Positions 8,463 through 17,357 are shown, counted from the first letter of the stretch. The stretch is DNA of 50,609 bases from Candidatus Stoquefichus sp. (GCA_021768625.1 JAETUM010000016.1:1-50609); one strand, 5' to 3'. Notes: a model not told the origin generated them from the letters alone. Translations and numbers: made by a program.

Positions 8463-9284
8463 ATGGTACAAATGATTTTGGCAATAGTTATTATTGCACT
8501 AGGTATTTATGTTTTTAAGTTTTATCCTTTTGAAAAGGGAAATGTTATGAATTTAGTTTTATCAGCTATTTTCATTATGATTACATTGATATGTAAAAGG
8601 TTTTTTACACTTATGATTCCATTATTTGGATTAGAAAGCTTGAAAATTGGAATAGAATATATTCCATTAATGTTAGCAGGATATTTCTTAAGTCCTAGCT
8701 ATGCTTTTATGATTGGATTGTGTTGTGATATGATAGGGTTGATACTCGTACCAACAGGATTTCCATTTTTTGGATTTACACTTGTTATGATTTTGGTATG
8801 TGTCATTCCATCTATTGTGAAAACATATTCGATGAAACTGAGTGAAAAGTTTGTTCAAAAGTTAGTTGTAGGATTAATTCTTATACTAGGAGTTGGAGCA
8901 TCTATCTATATATATCAATTAGGAAGTTTTAAAGTTTCAGAAACAATGATAACTTTAACTCAATCTCAAAAATTAATTTTAATTTCTATTTGTTTGTTTT
9001 TAACAGTCTTTTTTATTGGGACTATTACAGTTTTAAAGAAACGTATAAATGAAGTAGAAGCAAAAGAGTTTTCAACTTGGATGCTTTGTGTTCTTCTTGT
9101 AGAACTGATTTGTACACTTGTTTTAACACCACTTTGGTTAGATATTATGTATGGACTTCCTTATGTTGTTTCGTTATGTGTAAGAGTCATTAAAGAATGT
9201 GCTGTTATACCAATAGAAATTTTTATAGGATATACACTTATTAAATTACTCAAAAGAGTATTTGTAAGAATAGAAAGATCTTGA
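8463..9284 (+). CDS. FolT-family ECF transporter substrate-binding (S) component
   Basis: A 273-residue integral membrane protein with about seven or more hydrophobic segments. The core around residues 50-125 (KRFFTLMIPLFG, IEYIPLMLAGYFLSP, GLCCDMIGLILVPTGFPFFGFT) resembles folate-type ECF S-components, which bind a vitamin and dock on a shared EcfA/A'/T module encoded elsewhere. The exact substrate is unproven. ATG 8463 is the earliest start (in-frame stop at 8442) but has no Shine-Dalgarno; an in-frame ATG at 8547 has a weak one (AAAAGGGA, 8533-8540) and would remove the first transmembrane helix, closer to usual FolT length. The gene stands alone behind the structured leader, suggesting RNA-level control. 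Confidence 0.7.
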   Translation: MVQMILAIVIIALGIYVFKFYPFEKGNVMNLVLSAIFIMITLICKRFFTLMIPLFGLESLKIGIEYIPLMLAGYFLSPSYAFMIGLCCDMIGLILVPTGFPFFGFTLVMILVCVIPSIVKTYSMKLSEKFVQKLVVGLILILGVGASIYIYQLGSFKVSETMITLTQSQKLILISICLFLTVFFIGTITVLKKRINEVEAKEFSTWMLCVLLVELICTLVLTPLWLDIMYGLPYVVSLCVRVIKECAVIPIEIFIGYTLIKLLKRVFVRIERS

Positions 9285-9306
9285 TTTATCAAGGTCTTTT
9301 TTTTTG
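9276..9306 (+). terminator. Rho-independent terminator of the ECF gene
   Basis: A 9-bp stem (AGATCTTGA at 9276-9284 with TCAAGGTCT at 9289-9297, one G-U pair) is followed by a long T run. The stop codon lies inside the stem. Confidence 0.88.
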
Positions 9307-9351
9307 TTTATTTTCTGTAAAATTGTAAACACTATGTAAGAGGTGAAATTT

Positions 9352-9795
9352 ATGGATAGAAAAGAATATGATCAATTAGCAGAAGAATTAAAACCAAATG
9401 GTCATAGGGTTAAAAACGGTTTAAATGCTTTTTTATATGGTGGTGTTATGGGTGCAATTGCTCAAGGTGTATTAGAGTTTTTCATGAGTATATATCATTG
9501 TAATGAAAAAGAAGCAACCCCCATGATGATTATTACATTAGTTTTGGTAGCGTGTTTATTAACTGGTTTAGGAATATATGATAATATTGCGAAACATGCA
9601 GGGGCAGGGACCTTTATCCCTATTACTGGTTTTGCTAATAGTATGTCATCTAGTGCATTAGATTGTAAGAGTGAAGGATTAATTCTTGGAATTGGTAGTA
9701 ATATGTTTAAATTAGGAGGAACAGTTATTACCTACGGAATTGTCAGTTCAGCATTGTTAGGAGTGATTCGTTATGTCTTCACACTTTTTTGGTAA
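9352..9795 (+). CDS. spoVAC: stage V sporulation protein AC
   Basis: A 147-residue membrane protein of the SpoVAC/SpoVAE family, part of the channel that moves Ca2+-dipicolinic acid into the forespore and releases it in germination. Family motifs are visible: FLYGGVMGAIAQ, LTGLGIYDNIAKHAGAGTFIPITGFANS and KSEGLILGIGSNMFKLGG. The open frame can start at GTG 9343, but AGAGGTG at 9339-9345 is correctly spaced from ATG 9352. It is the first gene of a four-gene operon in which every junction overlaps; the operon is preceded by a terminator, so it has its own promoter. I could not find a convincing sigma-G box there. Confidence 0.93.
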   Translation: MDRKEYDQLAEELKPNGHRVKNGLNAFLYGGVMGAIAQGVLEFFMSIYHCNEKEATPMMIITLVLVACLLTGLGIYDNIAKHAGAGTFIPITGFANSMSSSALDCKSEGLILGIGSNMFKLGGTVITYGIVSSALLGVIRYVFTLFW

Positions 9796-10780
9796 TTCGG
9801 TTAAACTAGAAAATGTTTATATTTCCTCTACAGGAACAACATGTGGACCATTAGAGTTTGCAGGGCCCTTAGGTTCTTATTTTGATAAAGGTTATGATGA
9901 TTATCATTGTGGTGAAAAATCTTTTGAAAAAGCGGAAAGAAAAATGTTAAGAGATTCATTAGATATATGTTTAAAAAGAGAAAAACTAAAATCAAAAGAT
10001 ATAGATCTTTTTATTGGTGGAGATTTAATGAATCAAAATACAACAGTTCATTATCTTGCTAGAGAATTACCACAACCTTTTGTGGGAATTTATGGAGCTT
10101 GTTCAAGTTTTTGTTTATCAATGGCTATTGGGTCTTTGATGATAGAAGGTGGATTTGTTGATCAAGTTGTTGCTATGGTTTCTAGTCATAATGCCACTGC
10201 TGAAAGACAATATCGTTATCCAGTAGAATATGGAGTTCAAAAGAAGGCAACAACAACATTTACAGCAACTGGAGCGATTTCTACATTATTAACAAATAAA
10301 CCATCATCTGTAAAAGTAGAAGCTTTAACTTTAGGAAAGGTTGTTGATTATGCACAAGATGATCCTAATGATATGGGAAGGGCTATGGCACCTGCTGCGT
10401 ATGATACAATAGTGACTCATTTTCAAGATTTAAAAAGAAGCTTTAAAGATTATGATTTGGTTGTTACTGGAGATTTGTCAACATATGGTCATAAGATATT
10501 AAAAGAAATGATGCAAAGAAATAAAATGGATGTTGTAAGATATAATGATTGTGGATGTTTACTTTATGATATTAATCAACAAGAAGTTTTTCAAGGTGGA
10601 AGTGGATGTGCTTGTAGTGGTTTAGTAACTATGGGATATTTATATCCTTTATTAAAAGAAAAAAAATATAAGCGTGTTTTGGTGGTTGCAACTGGGGCAT
10701 TATTATCACCAATGATGTCAGCACAAAAGGATACTATTCCATGTGTTGCTCATGCTATAAGTTTGGAGGTTGTAGAATGA
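9773..10780 (+). CDS. spoVAD: stage V sporulation protein AD
   Basis: 335 residues, the usual SpoVAD length. It has the thiolase-like fold of the family (GACSSFCLSMAIGSLMI, SHNATAERQYRYPVEYG, FTATGA, VVTGDLSTYGH, GSGCACSGLVTMGYL). SpoVAD binds dipicolinic acid directly in Bacillus; no catalytic function is expected. The start ATG is 23 nt inside spoVAC and has TAGGAGTG upstream, so it is translationally coupled. The downstream junction is an ATGA overlap with spoVAE. Confidence 0.95.
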   Translation: MSSHFFGNSVKLENVYISSTGTTCGPLEFAGPLGSYFDKGYDDYHCGEKSFEKAERKMLRDSLDICLKREKLKSKDIDLFIGGDLMNQNTTVHYLARELPQPFVGIYGACSSFCLSMAIGSLMIEGGFVDQVVAMVSSHNATAERQYRYPVEYGVQKKATTTFTATGAISTLLTNKPSSVKVEALTLGKVVDYAQDDPNDMGRAMAPAAYDTIVTHFQDLKRSFKDYDLVVTGDLSTYGHKILKEMMQRNKMDVVRYNDCGCLLYDINQQEVFQGGSGCACSGLVTMGYLYPLLKEKKYKRVLVVATGALLSPMMSAQKDTIPCVAHAISLEVVE

Positions 10781-11127
10781 ATTATATTATGGCTTTTTTA
10801 TTTAGTGGGTTTGTATGTTTTCTGGCCCAAATGATTTATGATAATTCAAAGTTGACTCCAGGGCATATTACCAGTTTATTTGTTGTATGTGGTTCATTTT
10901 TAGATTTATTTCATGTCTATGATCAACTTGTGAAAATTTTTCATGCTGGAGCATTAATACCTATTACAAGTTTTGGACATTCTTTAATGCATGGTGCTAT
11001 GGCAGCTACAAAAGAATATGGTATCTTTGGTATTGCTATGGGAATGTTCGATTTAACAGCAGCTGGTATAAGTGCAGCGATTCTTTTCTCATTCCTTGTC
11101 GCTATTATCTTTAAACCAAAATCATGA
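10777..11127 (+). CDS. spoVAE: stage V sporulation protein AE
   Basis: A 116-residue membrane protein homologous to SpoVAC, of the short SpoVAE(b) type, with the family signature FHAGALIPITSFGHSLMHG and four hydrophobic segments. The frame is open from 10741, but GGAGG at 10765-10769 and the ATGA overlap with spoVAD fix the start at 10777. It completes the conserved C-D-E core of the DPA channel. No spoVAA or spoVAB is present, as in clostridia. Confidence 0.93.
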   Translation: MNYIMAFLFSGFVCFLAQMIYDNSKLTPGHITSLFVVCGSFLDLFHVYDQLVKIFHAGALIPITSFGHSLMHGAMAATKEYGIFGIAMGMFDLTAAGISAAILFSFLVAIIFKPKS

Positions 11128-12398
11128 ATAATTCGTATGATTTAAAACAACGTATATTAAATTTTAGAGGAAGACTTGTTTATCTTTATTTTTTAGCAAG
11201 TCTTTCTAATGATACATTAATATCAAGGTTAGTAGAAGGAATAGAAAATAATCAAGGAAAAGATTTAGAAAACTGTTTAAATATGGGTGATGTAGAAATT
11301 TTGAATACAAATGATATTCAAAAGATACAATATGCTTTAATGTGTGGAAATTGTGCTTTATTTGATGGTGAAACCACTTATGTAATGGATACAAAAAATT
11401 ATCCAAATCGTTCTATAGAAGAACCAGAAACAGAAAAAAGTGTCCGTGGAGCAAAAGATGGATTCAATGAATCTATATTAAATAATACTGGTTTATTAAG
11501 AAGACGTATTAAATCTGCAGAACTCTGCTTTCATAAAGAAACAATTGGAACAAAAAATCCAATGGATATAGCTGTTGCATACTTAGAAGATAAAGTTGAC
11601 AAAGAAGTTTTAAGTCAAGTGTTAAATCGTATTCAAGAAATACGTGCACAAGAATTGATTATGAGTGATAGAGCTATAGAAGAATTATTACTTGATCAAG
11701 GCTATAATCCATTCCCTCTGGTAAGATATAGTGAACGTCCAGATATTGTAGCAACACATATACAACATGGTTATATTGCTATCATATGTGATACATCTTC
11801 ATCAGTTCTTATGTTGCCTACAACTCTTTTTGAAATTTTAGAGCATGTTGAAGAACATAGACAAACACCATTAATTGGAACATTCATTCGTTTAATTCGA
11901 TTAAGTGCTGTTTTTCTATCTATATATTTAGTACCTATTTGGGCTTTATGTGTTTCTTATATGAAATGGGATTATTCCTTTTTTATACAAATATTGATTG
12001 TAGAACTTTCGATAGAGTTATTAAGAATTGCAACGATTCATACACCAGAGTCTATTTCTAATGCAATGGGACTTATAGCAGCTTTATTGTTAGGACAATT
12101 TGCTATTGATTTAGGTTTCTTTTCAGAAGAAATACTTCTTTTTTGTGCAATTGGTTCTATTGGTGGATTTGCAACACCTAATTACGAACTTTCGTTGACA
12201 AATAAATATATTAAAATAATGATGTTGGTTTGCATGATGTTCTTAAATATTTATGGATTTATTATTTTTAATATTATATTATGGATTTATTTGATAAGAC
12301 TAAGACCTTTTGGGATGTCATATTTATATCCCTTCATACCATTTGATGCCAAAGCATTTGGACAATTTATTATTAGAAAGCCTAAAAAGAATCATTAA
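11124..12398 (+). CDS. spoVAF: SpoVAF, GerA-type spore membrane protein
   Basis: 424 residues. The N-terminal soluble half has GerA-family signatures (EKSVRGAKDGFNESI, NTGLLRRRIKSAEL, RQTPLIGTFIRLIR), and the C-terminal half has about five membrane segments. In Bacillus spoVAF is the last gene of the spoVA operon and belongs to the germinant-receptor A-subunit family; it is thought to amplify germination. The start overlaps spoVAE by ATGA. It is somewhat shorter than Bacillus SpoVAF (about 490 residues). The operon ends in a terminator overlapping its stop codon. Confidence 0.87.
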   Translation: MNNSYDLKQRILNFRGRLVYLYFLASLSNDTLISRLVEGIENNQGKDLENCLNMGDVEILNTNDIQKIQYALMCGNCALFDGETTYVMDTKNYPNRSIEEPETEKSVRGAKDGFNESILNNTGLLRRRIKSAELCFHKETIGTKNPMDIAVAYLEDKVDKEVLSQVLNRIQEIRAQELIMSDRAIEELLLDQGYNPFPLVRYSERPDIVATHIQHGYIAIICDTSSSVLMLPTTLFEILEHVEEHRQTPLIGTFIRLIRLSAVFLSIYLVPIWALCVSYMKWDYSFFIQILIVELSIELLRIATIHTPESISNAMGLIAALLLGQFAIDLGFFSEEILLFCAIGSIGGFATPNYELSLTNKYIKIMMLVCMMFLNIYGFIIFNIILWIYLIRLRPFGMSYLYPFIPFDAKAFGQFIIRKPKKNH

Positions 12399-12414
12399 TG
12401 TGATTCTTTTTTCA
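12385..12414 (+). terminator. Rho-independent terminator of the spoVA operon
   Basis: A 10-bp perfect stem (AAAAGAATCA at 12385-12394 with TGATTCTTTT at 12401-12410) is followed by T. The following 160 bp hold a TATAAT at 12529-12534 and a GATAAT/ATTATC inverted repeat near 12472-12490. Confidence 0.87.
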
Positions 12415-12576
12415 TTGAAACTAATTCTTTTTTTTATATAATAAGTATATAAGATGGTAATAAAAGAAGAGATAATCATATTTATTATCATTTGATTTTA
12501 ACTTTTTAGTAATATGAATCGTTATTAATATAATGATAATAGCTTTTAATGGTTCAATGAATAGGGAGAAAGAAAA

Positions 12577-13848
12577 ATGAAACAAGAAATATATGATACA
12601 TATGTTCAAATTTTAAAAGAAGAATTAGTTCCAGCAATGGGATGTACAGAACCAATTGCATTGGCTTATTGTGCAAGTAGATGTAAAGATGTTTTAGATG
12701 ATGAAATTGTTTCTGTTGATATTTATGTAAGTGGAAATATTATTAAAAATGTAAAAAGTGTTATTGTTCCTAATACAGATGGTTTAAAAGGAATTGAAGC
12801 AAGTGTTGTTGCAGGAATCGTAGCTGGAAAAACATCAAAAATTTTGGAGGTTATAGCAGATGTGACTAAGCAGCAAAAACAAGATATGAGAAAATTTATG
12901 AAAAGTATACCTATGAAGGTGATTCCTATGGAAAGTGAATCGGCATTAGATATGTGTGTACATATTTTTGGAAAGAATCATCAAGCCAAAGTACGTATAG
13001 CTGGTTTTCATACAAATATTATTTACATAAGTAGAGATGATGAAGTTATTTATCATTCTGGAGTTATCGCATCACAGGATTCTTCTTTTACAGATCGTAG
13101 TTTATTGAATATGGAGGATATATATGAATTTGCTATGAATGTTTGTATTCAAGATGTTCAAGAAATACTACAAAGACAAATCGATTGTAATCTTGCAATT
13201 GCTAGAGAAGGATTGAAAGGTAATTGGGGTGCAAATATTGGAAGTGTGTTGTTGACTGCATATGGAAATGATATTAAGGTTAAAGCCAAAGCTTATGCAG
13301 CTGCTGGCAGTGATGCAAGAATGAGTGGTTGTGAAATGCCTGTTATCATTAATTCTGGAAGTGGGAATCAAGGTATGACAGCTTCTTTGCCAGTGATTGT
13401 GTATGCTATGGAAGAAAATATAACGCAAGAACAATTATATCGTGCTTTAGTGATTTCTAATTTATCAACAATTCATCAAAAAACAGGAATAGGAAGATTG
13501 TCAGCATATTGTGGGGCCGTTAGTGCAGGAATTGGAGCGGGATGTGGTATTGCTTTTTTAAAAGGTGGAGACTATAAAACAATTATTCATACACTCGTTA
13601 ATGGATTAGCAATTGTATCAGGAATTGTTTGTGATGGAGCAAAACCATCATGTGCTGCAAAAATTGCATCAAGTGTAGATGCTGGTATTTTAGGATACTA
13701 TATGTATATCAATGGATGCGAATTTAAAGGTGGAGACGGTATTGTGTGTAAAGGAGTAGAAAATACAATACGCAATATTGGTAGATTATCACGTGAAGGA
13801 ATGAAAGAAACAGATAAAGAAATTATAAAAATAATGGCTGATTTATAA
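12577..13848 (+). CDS. cyuA: UPF0597/CyuA-family L-cysteine desulfidase (serine dehydratase alpha-like)
   Basis: A 423-residue member of the UPF0597 family, related to the alpha chain of iron-sulfur L-serine dehydratases; characterised members (CyuA/CdsB) split L-cysteine to pyruvate, H2S and ammonia with a [4Fe-4S] cluster. Seen here: PAMGCTEPIALAYC with Cys23, RMSGCEMPVIINSGSGNQG, CGAVSAGIGAGCG, CDGAKPSCAAKIASS and the C-terminal GDGIVCKG. Length matches the family. It starts 8 nt after GGGAGA and is monocistronic between two terminators. Cysteine versus another small amino acid as substrate is inference. Confidence 0.82.
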   Translation: MKQEIYDTYVQILKEELVPAMGCTEPIALAYCASRCKDVLDDEIVSVDIYVSGNIIKNVKSVIVPNTDGLKGIEASVVAGIVAGKTSKILEVIADVTKQQKQDMRKFMKSIPMKVIPMESESALDMCVHIFGKNHQAKVRIAGFHTNIIYISRDDEVIYHSGVIASQDSSFTDRSLLNMEDIYEFAMNVCIQDVQEILQRQIDCNLAIAREGLKGNWGANIGSVLLTAYGNDIKVKAKAYAAAGSDARMSGCEMPVIINSGSGNQGMTASLPVIVYAMEENITQEQLYRALVISNLSTIHQKTGIGRLSAYCGAVSAGIGAGCGIAFLKGGDYKTIIHTLVNGLAIVSGIVCDGAKPSCAAKIASSVDAGILGYYMYINGCEFKGGDGIVCKGVENTIRNIGRLSREGMKETDKEIIKIMADL

Positions 13849-13874
13849 AAATGCAATTCTTTTTATATAGTAAT

Positions 13875-13909
13875 AGCTCTAAACTTATACAAAAGTTAGA
13901 GCTTTTTAT
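13875..13909 (+). terminator. Rho-independent terminator of the cyuA-like gene
   Basis: An 8-bp perfect stem (AGCTCTAA at 13875-13882, TTAGAGCT at 13896-13903) is followed by a T run. Beyond it begins about 1.06 kb without an intact gene. Confidence 0.85.
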
Positions 13910-13991
13910 ATGTTTATTATTATTTTATTTAATAATAGATGAATTGAAAAAATGAAAATGATGTCAAAACTATAATGATAGAAGATAAAAA

Positions 13992-14042
13992 AATAAAGTT
14001 AGATTTGTGAAATTTAAATGTTATTTGTTAACAATATATTAT
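13992..14042. repeat. 51-bp dispersed repeat, copy 1
   Basis: This segment recurs in the same orientation at 17766-17815 with a few substitutions and one 1-base gap. The shared core reads AATTTAAATGTTATTT and CAATATATTAT. Copy 1 directly abuts the IS110 remnant, so the pair may be ends of related mobile elements or a duplicated promoter region; copy 2 contains a TTGACA that copy 1 has as TTAACA. Confidence 0.75.
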
Positions 14043-14197
14043 CTTGTTTTTTCTTTGACAAATTTAATGAACTCATCAAATCCCTGTTTGTCATGTTTCA
14101 TATTTCTAACATTTGTCTATCTTTCATTTAAATCTTTGAAATCTTGATAATGAGATTCGTCTTTAGAAACATCAACAGATACAATTGAACCTTTCAT
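14039..14197 (-). pseudogene. IS110-family transposase remnant (N-terminal fragment)
   Basis: Reading the minus strand from ATG (complement of 14195-14197) gives MKGSIVSVDVSKDESHYQDF..., an in-frame TAG at 14117-14119, then NMKHDKQGFDEFIKFVKEKTR and a stop. The DVSKDxSH start and the NxKxGF motif are those of the RuvC-like DEDD domain of IS110/IS1111 transposases. Only about 50 of some 400 codons remain and they contain a stop, so it cannot make a transposase. No C-terminal Transposase_20 domain follows. Confidence 0.72.
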
Positions 14198-14312
14198 TTT
14201 CTTTTCATTCTAAAAGCATAATTTTCCATTTTTGTGACTATCTTTTTTATTTTAGATGCAGATTCATCTGATGATTTAGATGTTCTATTTGGACATAAAC
14301 TGATTATTTAAA

Positions 14313-14519
14313 AGAAAGCAGAAAACTTTTTTAACGAATTCATCCACCAGATACTTCAACGAACCATTCTTCTGCTTTCTAAAGTCTATTATAATGTATG
14401 TCTACAAAATAAAAGACTAAAAATTATTCTTTTATAATCTCCAGTCTTATTTTTTATTGAGTGAAGAGAAGCACGATATACCATAGTCAAAGCTATATAT
14501 CGTTACTTATGAGTTCACT
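14313..14519. other. hairpin-rich non-coding stretch upstream of the IS110 remnant
   Basis: Three nested or neighbouring inverted repeats: AGAAAGCAGAA (14313-14323) with TTCTGCTTTCT (14370-14380); AAGACT with AGTCTT (about 14413-14448); and AGTGAA (14460-14465) with TTCACT (14514-14519), which encloses ACGATATA (14473-14480) with TATATCGT (14496-14503). It lies upstream of the transposase start on the minus strand, which is where IS110 elements encode their bridge RNA. That role is inference. No open frame is supported here. Confidence 0.4.
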
Positions 14520-14686
14520 ATAAAAGTGTTTTAAATTAATATTTAAATTCAGCTTATTTTCTATGATATTATGCCATTTCTAAACAAAATATAAACTAAA
14601 AACATTATAAAATAATTTTTAGTTTTATAATATGAAATAATCAATATTCATATTTTTAAAATAGGTAACAGTATCACGAGAAGAGA

Positions 14687-14835
14687 AAAGCTTTTTAGAG
14701 AAATCACTATTGATGTCAATAGTGATTTTGTTTGCTTTATATTCATCATTGAATTTAGCGATTTGAAGTTTAGTGCAAGAAAGGGAATTATTAGTTATTT
14801 TTAGAAGATGATTATGTTTACCGATAATCTTAACA
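14687..14835. repeat. 149-bp dispersed repeat, copy A
   Basis: Matches 17570-17718 over its full length with 10 substitutions and no gaps (about 93% identity by eye). Each copy lies upstream of one of the two surface protein genes. On the minus strand copy B is open (VKIIGKHNHLLKIT...KITININNDFSKKL) and copy A keeps the same reading with conservative changes, so it may be a coding remnant of an unknown mobile gene. Confidence 0.85.
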
Positions 14836-14888
14836 CTATATTAAGCGTTTTAAGAGATTAAGTTATTTATAACTGTCAAAAACTCATG

Positions 14889-14919
14889 TTGACAAAAATA
14901 TACGGGGGGGGGGTATAAT
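14889..14919 (+). promoter_or_regulatory. promoter with a ten-G tract in its spacer (probable phase-variable promoter)
   Basis: A perfect -35 (TTGACA, 14889-14894) and a perfect -10 (TATAAT, 14914-14919) are separated by 19 bp, of which the last ten (14904-14913) are all G. The optimum spacer is 17 bp, so loss of one or two G by slipped-strand mispairing would strengthen it. It drives the surface protein gene at 14972. Seen: boxes, spacing and tract. Inferred: phase variation. Confidence 0.8.
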
Positions 14920-14971
14920 GAGGGTGTATAAATACAAAATTATAAAAAAGATGGGAAAGGAGTAATTTAAT

Positions 14972-17332
14972 ATGAAAGAAAAAAATTTAGAAAATGAAGT
15001 TAAGAAAGTTTTTATTATTCTATTTTGTATAATATTAGCGTTATCTTTGTGCACTTTTGCTTATGCGACGGATGAAGAAAGTTTAATAGATAATAGTGTA
15101 TTATTGGAAAATAAAGATACGAAAAAAAGTGATAATCAAGATGAAGTTATAGAAGATGGTTTAAAGGAACCTAATATAGAATTGATTGATGAAAAAGATG
15201 AAGTGGATAAAAATAAGGATAATCATTTAAATGAAAAAAAATTAGAAATAAATAAAGAAGAGAGTTTAAAAAACGATAATTTTTTACCTAAAGAAAATAA
15301 GAAAACATCAAAAAAATCTTTAAGGATATTAGGAAATGGTACTAGTCTTGATGATTGGAGTTATACATTAGAAGGTAATCGAATTAAATTAAGAGAATAT
15401 AAAGGAACTTCTAATGATATTGTTGTTCCTGGTGAGTTTAGCGGATATGAAGGAAAAGAAGTTGCTTTAATGATAAGAACAGCTGATGGAAGTTACTCTT
15501 TCCCAGAAAGAATAACATCAATTACAATCAATGATGAAGTTCACCGTGTTAAACTAATGAATGGTGGGAATCTTTTTAATGAATGTAAAAATTTAGAAAA
15601 AGCTGATTTAAAAGGTTTAGATACAAGCGAGAGTAAGTTGATGAACAATATGTTTAACGGATGTATTTCTTTAAAAGAACTAAACATGCAATTTGATACT
15701 CATAATGTTATAGATATGTCAGGTATGTTTAATAATTGTGAATCATTAAAATCATTAGATCTGAGTTCTTTTGATACAAAAAAAGTAGTATATATGGATA
15801 ATATGTTTCATTTGTGTAAATCTTTAAAAACAATTGATTTGAGTAGTTTCAATATTGAAAATGTCATACAATTTAATGAAATGTTTGCTTGCTGTCATAG
15901 TCTAGAAAATCTTGATCTAAGTCATTTTAAAACTCATAAAGCAACATCATCAATTGAGTTATTTAGAGATTGTTTTTCATTAAAAACATTAGATATTAGT
16001 CATCTTGATACAAGTCAAATAACATCAATGGATCGTATGTTTAGAGGTTGTACATCATTAGAAAAGTTAGATCTCAGAAATTTTGATACAAGTCATGTAG
16101 CTAGAATGGATATGCTATTTACAAATTGTGCATCATTAAAAACATTATTATTAGGAAATTTTGACGCAACACATGTTAAAGATTTAAGTTATTTATTTGC
16201 AAATTGTACTCAATTAAAAAATATAGATTTTATAGAATTTAAAATGAATGAAAATGCAACAATATATGGTATGTTTATGAATTGTAAAAATTTAAGTCAA
16301 TCTTTAAATATTAGAAATAATAACTCTAGATTTTCTGCGATTTTTACAAATTGTTCAAATATGCATTATTTTGATTTAAGAGAGTTTCCATTAAACAATG
16401 ATGATATTACTAATCTTTGCAATGCGTTCGCTATTTATCCTTCATTAAGTGACGCTCAAAAGTTTATGGAATTGTATGAAGATAGTGAGGATAATTCTGA
16501 TGATTTTTCTGTGGATACTTTTTTAAAGAGTATAAAGGATTATAAAGAATGGTTTTATGATGAGAATCTTCCTAATGAAGGTGTACCAACTTTAGTTTTA
16601 GTATCCAAAAGTGATAATCCTCTTTTAAAATATCAGGATAAGGAGATATGGGAGAAGGCTGTATTGGATTGGTATTCTGTATCATCATGGGATGAATTAA
16701 GTGAGAAAAACAAGAATCAAGCACATGCCTATTTTAATTATTTGTTTTTAAATAGAAAACCGGCAGGTCCTATTTATGATGCTAATGGTGGAGTATTTAA
16801 TGATGGAACAAATGAAAAGACTTATTTTGAAAGCATCGTTATTAGTGATGAATCATTGTTAAAGGTTTCAAAAAATGATATTTCTAAAAAATATATTCCT
16901 ACATATGAAGGTAAGAAATTTAAAGGGTGGTATTTGGATAAAGAATGTGTAACGGAATTTGCTGGTGAAGAAATAATTGATTTAAGAAAAAATGAAAATA
17001 TAACATTGCATCTTTATGCGGGATGGGAGACACTAGAAGAGAATAATCAAGATCCGATAATAGACGAACCTATTAATAAACCAGAAGAAAGACCAAATAA
17101 GGGACCAGAAATAGAAGATATAGAAAATAAAGAAGAAAATAATAAGCCAGATGATAATTCCAATAATCAAAACGATGTTGAAGTGAAAATAGAACCATCT
17201 CCAAATAAAGAAACAAACAATAAAAAAGTTAAAACTGATGATAAAGAAGGAAAAGCACTTGTATTTTTGTTATCAATAATGTTTGCTTCTATAATTAATC
17301 TTCTTCTTTTGAAAAGAAGAACAATGAGATAA
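14972..17332 (+). CDS. BspA-like (DUF285) leucine-rich surface protein with C-terminal anchor
   Basis: 786 residues. A signal peptide (hydrophobic 13-29, likely cut after AYA at 32) is followed by an acidic Lys/Asn-rich stretch, then about ten DUF285/BspA-type leucine-rich repeats (residues ~205-475; pattern LKxLDLSxFDTxxVxxMxxMF). Next come a ~100-residue linker region, an InlB B-repeat/Flg_new-like module (YDANGGVF... to LYAGWE, ~600-690), a low-complexity acidic Pro/Asn spacer, and the C-terminal KKVKTDD followed by a hydrophobic segment and KRRTMR. This is a cell-wall-anchored adhesin-type architecture, but the sorting motif is not LPXTG. The Shine-Dalgarno GGAAAGGAG precedes ATG 14972. 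Expression is probably switched by the G-tract promoter. Ligand unknown. Confidence 0.88.
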   Translation: MKEKNLENEVKKVFIILFCIILALSLCTFAYATDEESLIDNSVLLENKDTKKSDNQDEVIEDGLKEPNIELIDEKDEVDKNKDNHLNEKKLEINKEESLKNDNFLPKENKKTSKKSLRILGNGTSLDDWSYTLEGNRIKLREYKGTSNDIVVPGEFSGYEGKEVALMIRTADGSYSFPERITSITINDEVHRVKLMNGGNLFNECKNLEKADLKGLDTSESKLMNNMFNGCISLKELNMQFDTHNVIDMSGMFNNCESLKSLDLSSFDTKKVVYMDNMFHLCKSLKTIDLSSFNIENVIQFNEMFACCHSLENLDLSHFKTHKATSSIELFRDCFSLKTLDISHLDTSQITSMDRMFRGCTSLEKLDLRNFDTSHVARMDMLFTNCASLKTLLLGNFDATHVKDLSYLFANCTQLKNIDFIEFKMNENATIYGMFMNCKNLSQSLNIRNNNSRFSAIFTNCSNMHYFDLREFPLNNDDITNLCNAFAIYPSLSDAQKFMELYEDSEDNSDDFSVDTFLKSIKDYKEWFYDENLPNEGVPTLVLVSKSDNPLLKYQDKEIWEKAVLDWYSVSSWDELSEKNKNQAHAYFNYLFLNRKPAGPIYDANGGVFNDGTNEKTYFESIVISDESLLKVSKNDISKKYIPTYEGKKFKGWYLDKECVTEFAGEEIIDLRKNENITLHLYAGWETLEENNQDPIIDEPINKPEERPNKGPEIEDIENKEENNKPDDNSNNQNDVEVKIEPSPNKETNNKKVKTDDKEGKALVFLLSIMFASIINLLLLKRRTMR

Positions 17333-17357
17333 TACTTAATAGAAAAATTATATTTAG

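Noticed and set aside
9301-9351. Sigma-G promoter for the spoVA operon
   Set aside because: TGTAAA and CTATGTA are present but the -10 and spacing do not fit CATnnTA with 17-18 bp; I could not support it.
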